NCBI RefSeq assembly: GCF_002982115.1
Contig: NZ_CP019980.1
Coordinates: forward strand, 1,930,001-1,994,000
Direction of reading: 5' to 3'
Length of the DNA stretch: 64,000 nt
Origin: Lysinibacillus sphaericus
GTDB lineage: Bacteria > Bacillota > Bacilli > Bacillales_A > Planococcaceae
Below the pieces are notes generated by a model. That model did not search any database, was not told the origin of the DNA, and saw nothing but the letters and a program-made list of their open reading frames with translations. The translations under genes were made by a program, and so were the position numbers. Shown in pieces: positions 12,459 to 20,281 of the stretch (positions are counted from its first letter, which is position 1; each line of letters opens with the position of its first letter).

Positions 12459-13340
12459 ATGATTACAGTAATTGGTAGTTTAAATATGGATTTAGTGATA
12501 CAAATGGCGGATTTCCCACAACAGGGAGAAACGGTTCTTGGGCAACACTTTCAAACAAGTCCTGGAGGAAAGGGGGCTAATCAGGCGATTGCTGCGGCTC
12601 GTTTAGGCAGCAACGTCACAATGATTGGTTGTGTAGGCGATGATCGTTTTGGGCATACATTGCGAACAGTTTTAGAGCAGGAGCATATTGATACAACATC
12701 GCTTCTAACAACTTCAGAATCGACGGGCATTGCGAATATTTTAGTGCATCACAATGATAATCGTATCATCGTGGTCCCAGGAGCAAATTATAAGCTGGAA
12801 CCAACACATTTGGATGCTGTAAAAGATGTCATTACACAAAGTCAAATGGTAATCTTACAGCTTGAAATTCCGATGGAGACGACAGCACATGCTATAAAAT
12901 TATGTAAGGAAGCGAATGTACCAGTGCTGTTAAACCCAGCCCCAGCGGCGAACTTTGATATGTGCTGGATGGATGATATTACCTACTTGACCCCAAATGA
13001 AATTGAGTGTGCCCAGCTATTCGGAAACGATTTCGATCAAACGCTCGAAAAATATCCGAATAAACTAATTATTACACTTGGTCGTGATGGGGCACGTTAC
13101 TTTGATGGCGAATATCCTATTCATGTCCCTGGCTATATGACAAAAGCGGAGGATACAACTGGGGCTGGGGATACTTTCAATGGTGCGCTTGCCTATGCAT
13201 TAGTAGAGGGGCAATCGTTGGATGAAGCAGTGTACTTTGCGAATATAGCGGCCTCGCTAGCGGTTGAGCAAGTAAGTGCACAAGGCGGTATGCCAACACT
13301 TAGTAAAGTTTATGCGAGAATGGCTGGTTTGGACGAATAA
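12459..13340 (+). CDS. rbsK: Ribokinase (PfkB family)
   Basis: Phosphorylates D-ribose with ATP. 293 residues, normal length. The N-terminal sugar-binding motif GSLNMDLV and the PfkB signature 1 region SPGGKGANQAIAAARLG are present, and signature 2 with the catalytic base Asp is DTTGAGDTFNGALA near residue 232-245. It stands alone: no ribose transporter (rbsABC), rbsD or LacI regulator is next to it. A paralogous PfkB sugar kinase cannot be excluded. A ribosome site (GAAAGGATGA) precedes the ATG. Confidence 0.85.
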   Translation: MITVIGSLNMDLVIQMADFPQQGETVLGQHFQTSPGGKGANQAIAAARLGSNVTMIGCVGDDRFGHTLRTVLEQEHIDTTSLLTTSESTGIANILVHHNDNRIIVVPGANYKLEPTHLDAVKDVITQSQMVILQLEIPMETTAHAIKLCKEANVPVLLNPAPAANFDMCWMDDITYLTPNEIECAQLFGNDFDQTLEKYPNKLIITLGRDGARYFDGEYPIHVPGYMTKAEDTTGAGDTFNGALAYALVEGQSLDEAVYFANIAASLAVEQVSAQGGMPTLSKVYARMAGLDE

Positions 13341-13601
13341 AAAACATTACGCTTTATAAGTAAAGTGTTGGGATGTGTGGATTTTCTAGTTATTAGCATG
13401 AGGCACTATCATTGCATATACCTAGTTGTGCGATAAATGTGAAAAATAGAGAAATTTAACCTAAGAAGTAAATCCTATTTGTGACAAGTCGAACTAAGTA
13501 GTTTGTCCTTTTTTGTCATTAAATTTCATGACTATATATAAGAAATCGAATAGTTTCCTTTATAATGGAACTATAGATACATATGAAAGTAGGTTTTGAG
13601 G

Positions 13602-15452
13602 ATGACGAATATTGACACTACGCCAATCGACTATACAGCCTCAGCGAATAATATTTTGCCACAGTTTGTGGATCGTTTACGTCAACTGCACAGCATTATT
13701 GTACAAAATACATATGTGAAAGATACAGCTAAGCACTTAAATCGTATAATCCAAGATGCAAACAATCAAACAATGGTACTGATAGTCGGAAAAGAACGAG
13801 TAGGAAAAACAACACTGGTAAATGGTCTTCTTGGTCGTTCTATTTTACCTGTAAGCGATCAAAATCCGACAGGGGTTAATACGTTTTTACGATATGGTGA
13901 GCATGAGGAAATTAAAGCATATTTTTTAGATGGTATGGTGGCAATATTTGATATGAGCAAATTAGAATTACTTACTACAGGTGATACGTTTGCATCACAA
14001 ATTTTACGTGAACATTTAGATTATCTAGAAGTATATGTTAAGCATGAGTTATTAAAATCTGTGACAATTATCGATTCGGTCTCATTAGAAGCGGGTGGGG
14101 GAGAAATGGCATACTTCTCCGAATCGCTAATCAATCGAGTGGATGAAATTTTTTGGGTGTTACGTTCAGAATCGATGGCCATCGATGCAGAAGTTTTATT
14201 AATGGAAGCTTTAAAAAATAAAGGGGTAGTCCCACTTTGTATCGTTAATGGCATCGATAAAAATAATAATACAGAAGCCTTTATTCGTTCTGAAAAAGAA
14301 CGAATTGGTCATTTATTAAGCGATTTTGTAGCGATTTCTGCAATGGATGCCCTTGAAGCACAACAAACAGACAATAAAGCGTTATGGCAGCGTAGTCAAT
14401 ATGATAATCTAATTGCGCAAATTCAACGCGTTGCAGAGAATAGCGATAAAAAAACGTACGCAATTATTATTCGTTTTTTACAATGGCTGGAGCGTTTCCG
14501 CTTCGAATTAACGATTATACCGCAACGTGATCCATTTCAATCAGCAGTAGAAAACATCGAAAAATTTGCGGGAGATACACAATATGAATTTTCACGTTAT
14601 CAGCGAGATGTAGCCATTGTACAGGAATATGAACAAGAGTACGAGCAAGTAGCAAGCGTATTCAAAAATGTTCAAACATTGTATCAGCTCTTACAAACGA
14701 TTTCGCAACATGATTATTTACAAGATGATTTCGTTGAACAATTTACTGAAAAAGCAGTGATTTATCAACAGGCATTACGTGAATATCGTAATATGCATAA
14801 TGAATATATGCGAGAATATGAGCGTTTGGACGCACAACATAAAAAAATTCATGGAAAAGGGTTGATGAAAGCCATTTTTGGCCATCATACACAAAATGAC
14901 TTTTTCAAAGAACGTGTTCTGCGTTTAAATGAACAGCAAGAAGTATGTGTTACGCAGTATGCGAAAGTACGGGAAGCGGAAGCTATCATTGTGGAAGAAA
15001 TAAATACAGTCCAAAACTATTTGATTAACCTATCCAAAAAGCGTTTAGCGCGTATTGAGAAAAAGGTGAACGAGCTGAATCAGCAACGGGCAAAAGAGAA
15101 ACACCAACTAAAATTATATGCTGCGAAGTTAAATGAATTTTCTTGTTTAATAGAGGCACAAGGGTTTATTAAAGAAAATATTCAACCGTTTCTTATGGAT
15201 GAAAGGGTGCCGCTACGCTCGAAAGATCAGCAAATGCTTAAAGAAACAATCGACAATATTACAAGTATCGATTTATCTAAAAATGGCTTACTGGCGAGAA
15301 GTCAAATGAATAACAAAATGGAAAGTATAGCCATTCCATTTGATGTTGAAAGTAAATATGCATTACAGCCATTACGACTTGCCGAGACGGACGTTAAATC
15401 AAACGATATACCCGCCATACCGAATAAATTAGAAATTCAATATGAAGATTAA
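13602..15452 (+). CDS. Dynamin-family GTPase-like protein
   Basis: 616 residues from the ATG at 13602 (an upstream in-frame TTG at 13596 is the alternative). The P-loop is GKERVGKTT at residues 63-71, followed by a switch region with PTGVNTFL. The G3 and G4 motifs are weak: IIDSVSLEAG where DxxG is expected and NGIDKN where TKxD is expected. The C-terminal two thirds is rich in Lys, Glu and Gln and looks helical or coiled-coil (about residues 300-560). Bacterial dynamin-like proteins remodel or protect membranes. There is no partner dynamin gene beside it; a TATAAT -10 at 13561-13566 suggests its own promoter, and a hairpin terminator follows. Function is not assignable from sequence. Confidence 0.7.
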   Translation: MTNIDTTPIDYTASANNILPQFVDRLRQLHSIIVQNTYVKDTAKHLNRIIQDANNQTMVLIVGKERVGKTTLVNGLLGRSILPVSDQNPTGVNTFLRYGEHEEIKAYFLDGMVAIFDMSKLELLTTGDTFASQILREHLDYLEVYVKHELLKSVTIIDSVSLEAGGGEMAYFSESLINRVDEIFWVLRSESMAIDAEVLLMEALKNKGVVPLCIVNGIDKNNNTEAFIRSEKERIGHLLSDFVAISAMDALEAQQTDNKALWQRSQYDNLIAQIQRVAENSDKKTYAIIIRFLQWLERFRFELTIIPQRDPFQSAVENIEKFAGDTQYEFSRYQRDVAIVQEYEQEYEQVASVFKNVQTLYQLLQTISQHDYLQDDFVEQFTEKAVIYQQALREYRNMHNEYMREYERLDAQHKKIHGKGLMKAIFGHHTQNDFFKERVLRLNEQQEVCVTQYAKVREAEAIIVEEINTVQNYLINLSKKRLARIEKKVNELNQQRAKEKHQLKLYAAKLNEFSCLIEAQGFIKENIQPFLMDERVPLRSKDQQMLKETIDNITSIDLSKNGLLARSQMNNKMESIAIPFDVESKYALQPLRLAETDVKSNDIPAIPNKLEIQYED

Positions 15453-15460
15453 GTAGCACA

Positions 15461-15497
15461 AAACGTTCTAGAAGAATGAATCTTTTAGAGCGTTTTT
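15461..15497 (+). terminator. Terminator after the dynamin-like gene
   Basis: AAACGTTCTAGAAGA (15461-15475) pairs, with GU wobbles, with TCTTTTAGAGCGTTT (15481-15495), then Ts. Confidence 0.8.
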
Positions 15498-15718
15498 TAA
15501 CGTATTCATTTCGTTCAAATTTATGAGTGGTTGTTTCACAAATGCTAATATTTAGGGAGAAATGGATTGACAACAGGCGAATAGAAAATAAATTAAAAGT
15601 ACCATAAAAAATTATTATTTATGAATTTTTTCTTTTAAGATGTTTTGGATTATATAGTAAATATTAGGTAATTAGTATATAATATTAATTATTTTAAAAT
15701 TGTGGAGGGTTGACGCAG

Positions 15719-16057
15719 ATGAAACTGGTACTGCAGATAACGAGTGTCATTTTAATTGTAACAGCTATCATTTTTAGTTTAACGCAGGTTTCAAGTTTAA
15801 AGGAAGAAAGAGAGGATATGAAATACTGGGAAGCAGCAGCTATTGAACATTATGATAATAATCTTATAGAAGAAAAATATTTTGCATTGAAGGATATTTA
15901 CTCCTCTCATCTGACAACGACTTTGATGTCAGTAATATCAATTATGTTAACTGGGATTTTCTTTTTAGCGATAGCAAAAATAATTGCATTACTTCAAGAT
16001 ATAAATTCAAAAGTTACTAATAAACCTCAAGAAGAAGAATTTGAATTATTGAATTAA
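15719..16057 (+). CDS. Small two-helix membrane protein, unknown function
   Basis: 112 residues from the ATG at 15719, nine bases after TGGAGGG. Two hydrophobic segments, about residues 4-24 and 66-90, flank a charged loop rich in Glu and Lys; the tail after the second helix is acidic (PQEEEFELLN). I do not recognise a family. The stop is 13 bases from the next gene, so the two are almost certainly one operon. The region is visibly more AT-rich than the ilv-leu genes. Confidence 0.65.
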   Translation: MKLVLQITSVILIVTAIIFSLTQVSSLKEEREDMKYWEAAAIEHYDNNLIEEKYFALKDIYSSHLTTTLMSVISIMLTGIFFLAIAKIIALLQDINSKVTNKPQEEEFELLN

Positions 16058-16070
16058 TAGGAGGAGCAGA

Positions 16071-18158
16071 ATGCTAGTTGATATAAATTGTCCAATTGAA
16101 TTGCTTGGGTATCAGCTATATAGAAGTAAAAAAACGGGTAACGTTTATTGTTCATTTCGATTTAATAATATCTCTGAAAAAACGATCAAAGGTTTTAATG
16201 CGACTATCTATTGTTTTGACCAATTTGGTGAGCCTACTGGTTCGGTATCAAATTGTTTTGAACATAAATTTCATTTTCCCGATTCAATAGGCCCTAGCCA
16301 AGCATTTGATACGAATGAAAGAATTTCATTAGATAATTTTTTACATGCCAGAAAAGTGGAGATTGTCATTGAGAAAGTACTTTTTAGTGACGAAACTACA
16401 TGGACTAAAGCTGAAACAGAGCTAGAGAAAGTAGAATTAAAAGAAATACATAATCCGAGGCAATTAGCTTATGTAAAAGCGCATGAAGGAAATGATGCAA
16501 AGTATTATTCACAACTATTAAATGATAAATGGGTATGTGTATGTGGGCGTCTCAACTTAGAGAATATGGAAGCGTGTCAGCGTTGTAAAAAAGAAAAAAA
16601 TCATATTATTTCCATTTATAGTAATGAAGAAACGATTAATGAACAGATTCAGTTATATGAAAAACAAATAGAAGAGAATCAAAAGAAAGAACAACTGGAA
16701 AAAGAACGTCAACGTGAAGAAACTAAGAAAAAGGTAAGGAAAATTTTTACATATAGCTCGGTGGTTGTTAGCCTTTTATTACTTATCGTTATTGGTACAT
16801 TTGGCTTTATAACAAAGTTTACCTTTTCATGGGATAATTATCTTTTGTTAAAAGATAAGGATAATGCTTTAATTGAGGCAGTCAAACATCAAAATAGGAA
16901 TGAGATAAATTTTTTGATTGAAAATGGGGCAAATGCTAATTTTGTCAATAGGGATGGCGAAAATTCAATAAGCGAAGCCATTAAATTACCAAATAAAAAG
17001 TTGGCTATTTCGCTAATGAATAAAGGAATGGTGAGTATTACAGTTGGACAAGAAAAGAATACGCTTGCTCATCTTGCGGTCGACAATGAACAAATGGAAA
17101 TACTAAAAGAGTTACATCATTTCAAAGTGGATATGGATGTTAAGAATGAAATGGGACATTCGGTTTTATATACTGCCATGGAGACAGGAAATCCAGAAAT
17201 AATTGACTACCTTATCCATGATGTAAAAGTAAATCTACAAGATGTGGATAATGAAGGGAATAATATTGTTCAAGTAGCCTTGCTACAACAGTTAAAAGAT
17301 ACAGCATTTATCAAAGAATTACTGAACCTGGCTATTGATTTAAATAAGGAGAATAAAAATGGCCAAAATACATACGAAATGGCTATTCTTACTGAAAATA
17401 ATGAGATAGTGCAACTATTTATAGACAAAGGACTAAATGTGAATCAGGTTGATAAACGAGGAAATAATGCAATCCATGTTCTCCTTAATCAGAAAAAAGA
17501 TAATGTGGCTTTTCTAACAGCATTAATAAACAAGGGGACAAATGTAAATGGACTGAATGGACAAGGACAATCACCCTTATATGTAGCTATTGTAAATGGG
17601 GATAAAAAAATTGTTGAAGAACTGATAAAGAATAAAGTGAATATTGATTCAGTCAATAGTAATGGGGAATCAGCGCAAACCGTTGCTGAAAAATATAATA
17701 AATCATTGGTAGAATTATTTGAACAAGGTAAATTTGTCATTAAATATGATAAACAAAAAAATGTTTACATAGTAAGTGGGATTACTTTAGGGAATTCTAG
17801 AAAAGATGTAGTGAATAAGTTAGGGAACCCAGCTAAAAGGCAAGAATTTACTTCTATAAATGGTGAAATTGACTGCAATTTTTATTACTTGAAAGATAGC
17901 ACTGGAAAAAATATAGAGACACAATATTGTACTTATACAGGGAGCAATAAAATTGAAGAAATTACGTTTGATTTTTATCCTAAACATCTAAATGAAAATT
18001 GGTATAAAGATTTGGGAAAACCATTTGTCATGGATGATGGGAAAGCATTATTTTATCTTGAAGGCACGGAACAAATATTAAATTTAAAACCGAATGAAGA
18101 GTTAGGGTTTCTTACTTATGCAGATGCTAATTTCTATTATTATTATCCAAAGGATTAG
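16071..18158 (+). CDS. Membrane-anchored zinc-knuckle/ankyrin-repeat protein
   Basis: 695 residues, start after TAGGAGGAGCAGA. In order: an N-terminal beta-rich domain (about 1-150); a zinc-ribbon-like knuckle WVCVCGRLNLENMEACQRC around 158-176 with four Cys in CxC...CxxC spacing; a charged coiled stretch; one transmembrane helix near 227-250 (VVVSLLLLIVIGTFGFI); then at least seven ankyrin-like repeats from about 265 to 560 (recognisable units such as LIENGANANFVNRDGE and LINKGTNVNGLNGQGQSPL); and a C-terminal domain near 570-690 with ITLGNSRKDVVNKLGNP, reminiscent of SmpA/OmlA-type folds. The ankyrin part would lie on the opposite membrane side from the zinc knuckle. Ankyrin arrays bind proteins; the partner is unknown. 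Flanked by insertion-sequence remnants, which suggests acquired DNA. Confidence 0.75.
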   Translation: MLVDINCPIELLGYQLYRSKKTGNVYCSFRFNNISEKTIKGFNATIYCFDQFGEPTGSVSNCFEHKFHFPDSIGPSQAFDTNERISLDNFLHARKVEIVIEKVLFSDETTWTKAETELEKVELKEIHNPRQLAYVKAHEGNDAKYYSQLLNDKWVCVCGRLNLENMEACQRCKKEKNHIISIYSNEETINEQIQLYEKQIEENQKKEQLEKERQREETKKKVRKIFTYSSVVVSLLLLIVIGTFGFITKFTFSWDNYLLLKDKDNALIEAVKHQNRNEINFLIENGANANFVNRDGENSISEAIKLPNKKLAISLMNKGMVSITVGQEKNTLAHLAVDNEQMEILKELHHFKVDMDVKNEMGHSVLYTAMETGNPEIIDYLIHDVKVNLQDVDNEGNNIVQVALLQQLKDTAFIKELLNLAIDLNKENKNGQNTYEMAILTENNEIVQLFIDKGLNVNQVDKRGNNAIHVLLNQKKDNVAFLTALINKGTNVNGLNGQGQSPLYVAIVNGDKKIVEELIKNKVNIDSVNSNGESAQTVAEKYNKSLVELFEQGKFVIKYDKQKNVYIVSGITLGNSRKDVVNKLGNPAKRQEFTSINGEIDCNFYYLKDSTGKNIETQYCTYTGSNKIEEITFDFYPKHLNENWYKDLGKPFVMDDGKALFYLEGTEQILNLKPNEELGFLTYADANFYYYYPKD

Positions 18159-18203
18159 CAGCTTGTAGAAAAAAGGGGCTGGGACATAACTGCTTCAATT
18201 AGT

Positions 18204-18243
18204 GAGAAATCCGAATTTGAATGATTTCAAATTCGGATTTCTC
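18204..18243. repeat. 18-bp perfect hairpin inside the IS remnant, transposase 3' end
   Basis: GAGAAATCCGAATTTGAA (18204-18221) and its exact complement at 18226-18243 enclose TGAT. T-rich sequence on the plus-strand side makes it able to stop transcription; it may act as the element's terminator or as a block to read-in. Confidence 0.7.
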
Positions 18244-18421
18244 TATTTTTTATGTTGTCTCCATATAGTTCTATGCAAATGGCTGTGAATTTTCTTAAAT
18301 TCGCCATTAATGCGAGACCCATCTCGTTATCAACCTTCGATTTTCTTCGTACAGAAAATCGAGTGAAACGCAAATTAGCTTTCAAGAATCCAAAAACGGG
18401 TTCCACGTCAGGCAATATCAT
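18227..18421 (-). pseudogene. IS1182-type transposase, C-terminal fragment
   Basis: A 64-residue reading frame containing DVEPVFGFLKANLRFTRF and MGLALMANLRKF, the conserved C-terminal Glu-containing helix of IS1182/IS4-like transposases (usually written as EPVFG.lK...fRRF). The DDE catalytic core upstream is missing, so it is non-functional. Confidence 0.8.
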
Positions 18422-18509
18422 TCTTTTGTAACTTCACTTCTAAATCTAAAAGGAAAACTAATTGATTGATTTATCAGAAGTGGTTCTTATTTTTATGTAA
18501 AAATGATCT

Positions 18510-18550
18510 AAGCCGTTTAAATTTTACTCGTCGTAAAATTTAAACGGCTT
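18510..18550. repeat. 18-bp perfect hairpin inside the IS remnant, other end
   Basis: AAGCCGTTTAAATTTTAC (18510-18527) and its exact complement 18533-18550 enclose TCGTC. With the hairpin at 18204-18243 it places a long stem near each end of the element. Confidence 0.7.
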
Positions 18551-18630
18551 ATTAGTTTTCAGAGGAGGGTTTTGTCCCAGCCTCTTTCTTACGATTAGTC
18601 AACCATATTTAAAGATTAATTTATATTTTT

Positions 18631-18680
18631 ATGAGTGTGAAGTGGTGAGGGACATCTCTCATCACTTCACACTCATTTTT
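18631..18680 (+). terminator. Strong hairpin terminator between the two IS remnants
   Basis: A 19-bp stem (18631-18649 with 18658-18676, one GU pair), 8-base loop, then TTTTT. It may be the original terminator of the ankyrin operon, displaced by insertion of the IS1182-type element. Confidence 0.7.
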
Positions 18681-18685
18681 GGATA

Positions 18686-18717
18686 CGCCAAAAAGACTTG
18701 GCGATTTTTATTTTTTT
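18686..18717 (+). terminator. Second short terminator-like hairpin
   Basis: CGCCAA (18686-18691), loop AAAGAC, TTGGCG (18698-18703), followed by ATTTTTATTTTTTT. Confidence 0.6.
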
Positions 18718-18760
18718 GAAAGGTCATTATGTTATAGTTTTATATGGGTGATTACGATTT

Positions 18761-19062
18761 CTAAGCTGGTAGTGCGGACTCATAATCGTAAAGAATGCCA
18801 CGCGTCAGTAACTGAAATGTCACTTTCAGAAACTTATTGATGCAGGCGACAATCGCAATCTTATGAGGCTTCCTCTGAGGTTGCTTTTTTAATTTATAAT
18901 AATAGTCCACAAAATGATTCGGTTTTCCTTGTGCCCTAAGCATGGCACACACCATGAAATATAAAATTTTCCGTAAATACTTGTTTCCTCGTTTATTCAT
19001 ACGATCTCTATATTGCGTATTGCCCTATCGTATTATATCTATTCCTGCATAAGCGTTCAGTT
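18761..19062 (-). pseudogene. IS110-family transposase remnant with an in-frame stop
   Basis: On the minus strand the frame reads KKLNAYAGIDIIR, a TAG stop (19025-19027), GNTQYRDR, then MNKRGNKYLRKILYFMV and on to FVDYYYKLKK. This is the C-terminal Transposase_20 domain of IS110/IS116/IS902 elements, in which GIDP...SGN...SKRGNKYLRK is conserved. The N-terminal RuvC-like catalytic half is absent and the TAG breaks the rest, so it is dead. Confidence 0.8.
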
Positions 19063-19191
19063 TTTTATAGGTTATAGTGCAGATAAAAGGGATAACTTTG
19101 ATTGTGCTTATACCTTAACTAGTTTAATGCTATTAACATTATCCTTTTGATGGTATAAAATAGGCATAGAAAGATGAAATGGGTGGTTTTT

Positions 19192-20187
19192 TTGGTTTCT
19201 TCTAAAGATGTAGCAAAGTATGCCGGTGTTTCACAGACAACGGTTTCACGAGTGTTAAATACTCCAGAACTCGTGAAACCGAAAACATTAAAAAAGGTGA
19301 TGGAGGCCATTGAACAATTAAATTATGTCCCAAACGATATTGCAAGATCACTTGTACAACAAAAGACAGGAATAATTACTTTAATTTCTGGACCGTTGCA
19401 TAATCCATTTTTTGTCGATACAACAACCGAAATTGTAAATTATGCAAATGCTAGAGGCTATAAGGTAAACGTGTATTTTGGAACGGAAGATAATCTAGAG
19501 ACTATTTATAATTCCGTGTTAGAAACAAAAGTGGATGCAATTATTTTATCATCTATAAGGTATACGGATCCATTATTTTATAAGCTTGAAAAACTGGAGA
19601 TACCTTTTATTATGTTTAATCGTAAGCATCAAGAAAATAGACATTTTGTAGAAATAGATAATATAGAAGCAGGTTTCTTAGCGACTAATCATCTAGTGAC
19701 TTTAGGACATACGGACCTTTGTTGGATAGGGGGGCCACATGAAATGAGTACTTTTTTTGGAAGATATGAGGGTTTTAAAAAGGCGTTGGTTGAGGCGAGC
19801 ATAGATATAAATACAGTACCGACATTTTTTACAAATACGAGCAAAGGTGATATAAAAGGAGTGTTTGAAGAACTATTGTTGCTATCTCCAAGACCGACAG
19901 CAATTTGCGCTGCAACAGATGCTATTGCCATTGAAATACTCAACCAATGTTTAGAACAAGGATTCAATATCCCTAACGATTTTAATGTAATTGGAATTGA
20001 TAATGTAGAACTGAGTAAACATCGTTCTATTTCCTTGACGACAGTTGGCATCAAATCGGAAAAAAATTTAGGGTTTTTAGCGATTGAGAAATTATTTGAT
20101 GTAATGGAGAAAAAAAGTGCTTGCATCCAGCAAACTGAATCTGTTAAACTTTTCCCAAGAAACACAACAGGTAAAAAAATGAACTGA
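19192..20187 (+). CDS. LacI-family transcriptional regulator
   Basis: About 331 residues. The N-terminal helix-turn-helix is VSSKDVAKYAGVSQTTVSRVLN, and the periplasmic-binding-protein-like effector domain follows (MFNRKHQE, DNIEAGFLATNHL, IGIDNVELSKH). I place the start at TTG 19192, seven bases after GGGTGG, because LacI proteins begin a few residues before the DVAKYAGVS motif; the in-frame ATG at 19174 would add six hydrophobic residues and has a poorer ribosome site. It is divergent in style from the ilv genes and lies directly upstream of the lactone operon, which it most likely controls; the ligand would then be the lactone, hydroxy acid or semialdehyde. Its own terminator separates it from the operon. 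Confidence 0.88.
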   Translation: MVSSKDVAKYAGVSQTTVSRVLNTPELVKPKTLKKVMEAIEQLNYVPNDIARSLVQQKTGIITLISGPLHNPFFVDTTTEIVNYANARGYKVNVYFGTEDNLETIYNSVLETKVDAIILSSIRYTDPLFYKLEKLEIPFIMFNRKHQENRHFVEIDNIEAGFLATNHLVTLGHTDLCWIGGPHEMSTFFGRYEGFKKALVEASIDINTVPTFFTNTSKGDIKGVFEELLLLSPRPTAICAATDAIAIEILNQCLEQGFNIPNDFNVIGIDNVELSKHRSISLTTVGIKSEKNLGFLAIEKLFDVMEKKSACIQQTESVKLFPRNTTGKKMN

Positions 20188-20209
20188 TGAGTGTCAGTTT
20201 ATTTTTTTA
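20172..20209 (+). terminator. Terminator overlapping the end of the LacI-family gene
   Basis: AACTGA (20182-20187), loop TGAGTG, TCAGTT (20194-20199), then ATTTTTTT; the upstream A-run can extend the stem. The stop codon is inside the stem. Confidence 0.65.
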
Positions 20210-20215
20210 TACTAG

Positions 20216-20265
20216 AATGGTTACGTATTCATTTCTTTATTTTCAGAAATGAATACGTAACCATT
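20216..20265. promoter_or_regulatory. 50-bp inverted repeat in front of the lactone operon, probable operator
   Basis: A 21-bp arm starting AATGGTTACGTATTC (20216-20236) is matched exactly by 20245-20265, with an 8-base spacer TTATTTTC. There is no T-tract after it, so it is not a terminator. A possible -10 TATACT (20208-20213) would place the transcript start inside the left arm, which favours a DNA operator over an RNA hairpin. Each arm holds the self-complementary core TACGTA, so two operator sites are possible. Confidence 0.65.
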
Positions 20266-20281
20266 AAAAGGGAGTGAGGAC

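Larger units (their letters stand above)
18171..18588. mobile_element. IS1182-family remnant retaining both ends (about 418 bp)
   Basis: The left end GGGGCTGGGACATAAC (18175-18190) and right end GTTTTGTCCCAGCCTC (18569-18584) are inverted repeats with one mismatch in the GGCTGGGACAWAAC core. Between them is only the C-terminal part of an IS1182-type transposase (minus strand) plus two long hairpins. The full element is about 1.7 kb in this family, so this is an internal deletion derivative, MITE-like in that it keeps both ends. It sits directly after the ankyrin gene stop. Confidence 0.75.
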
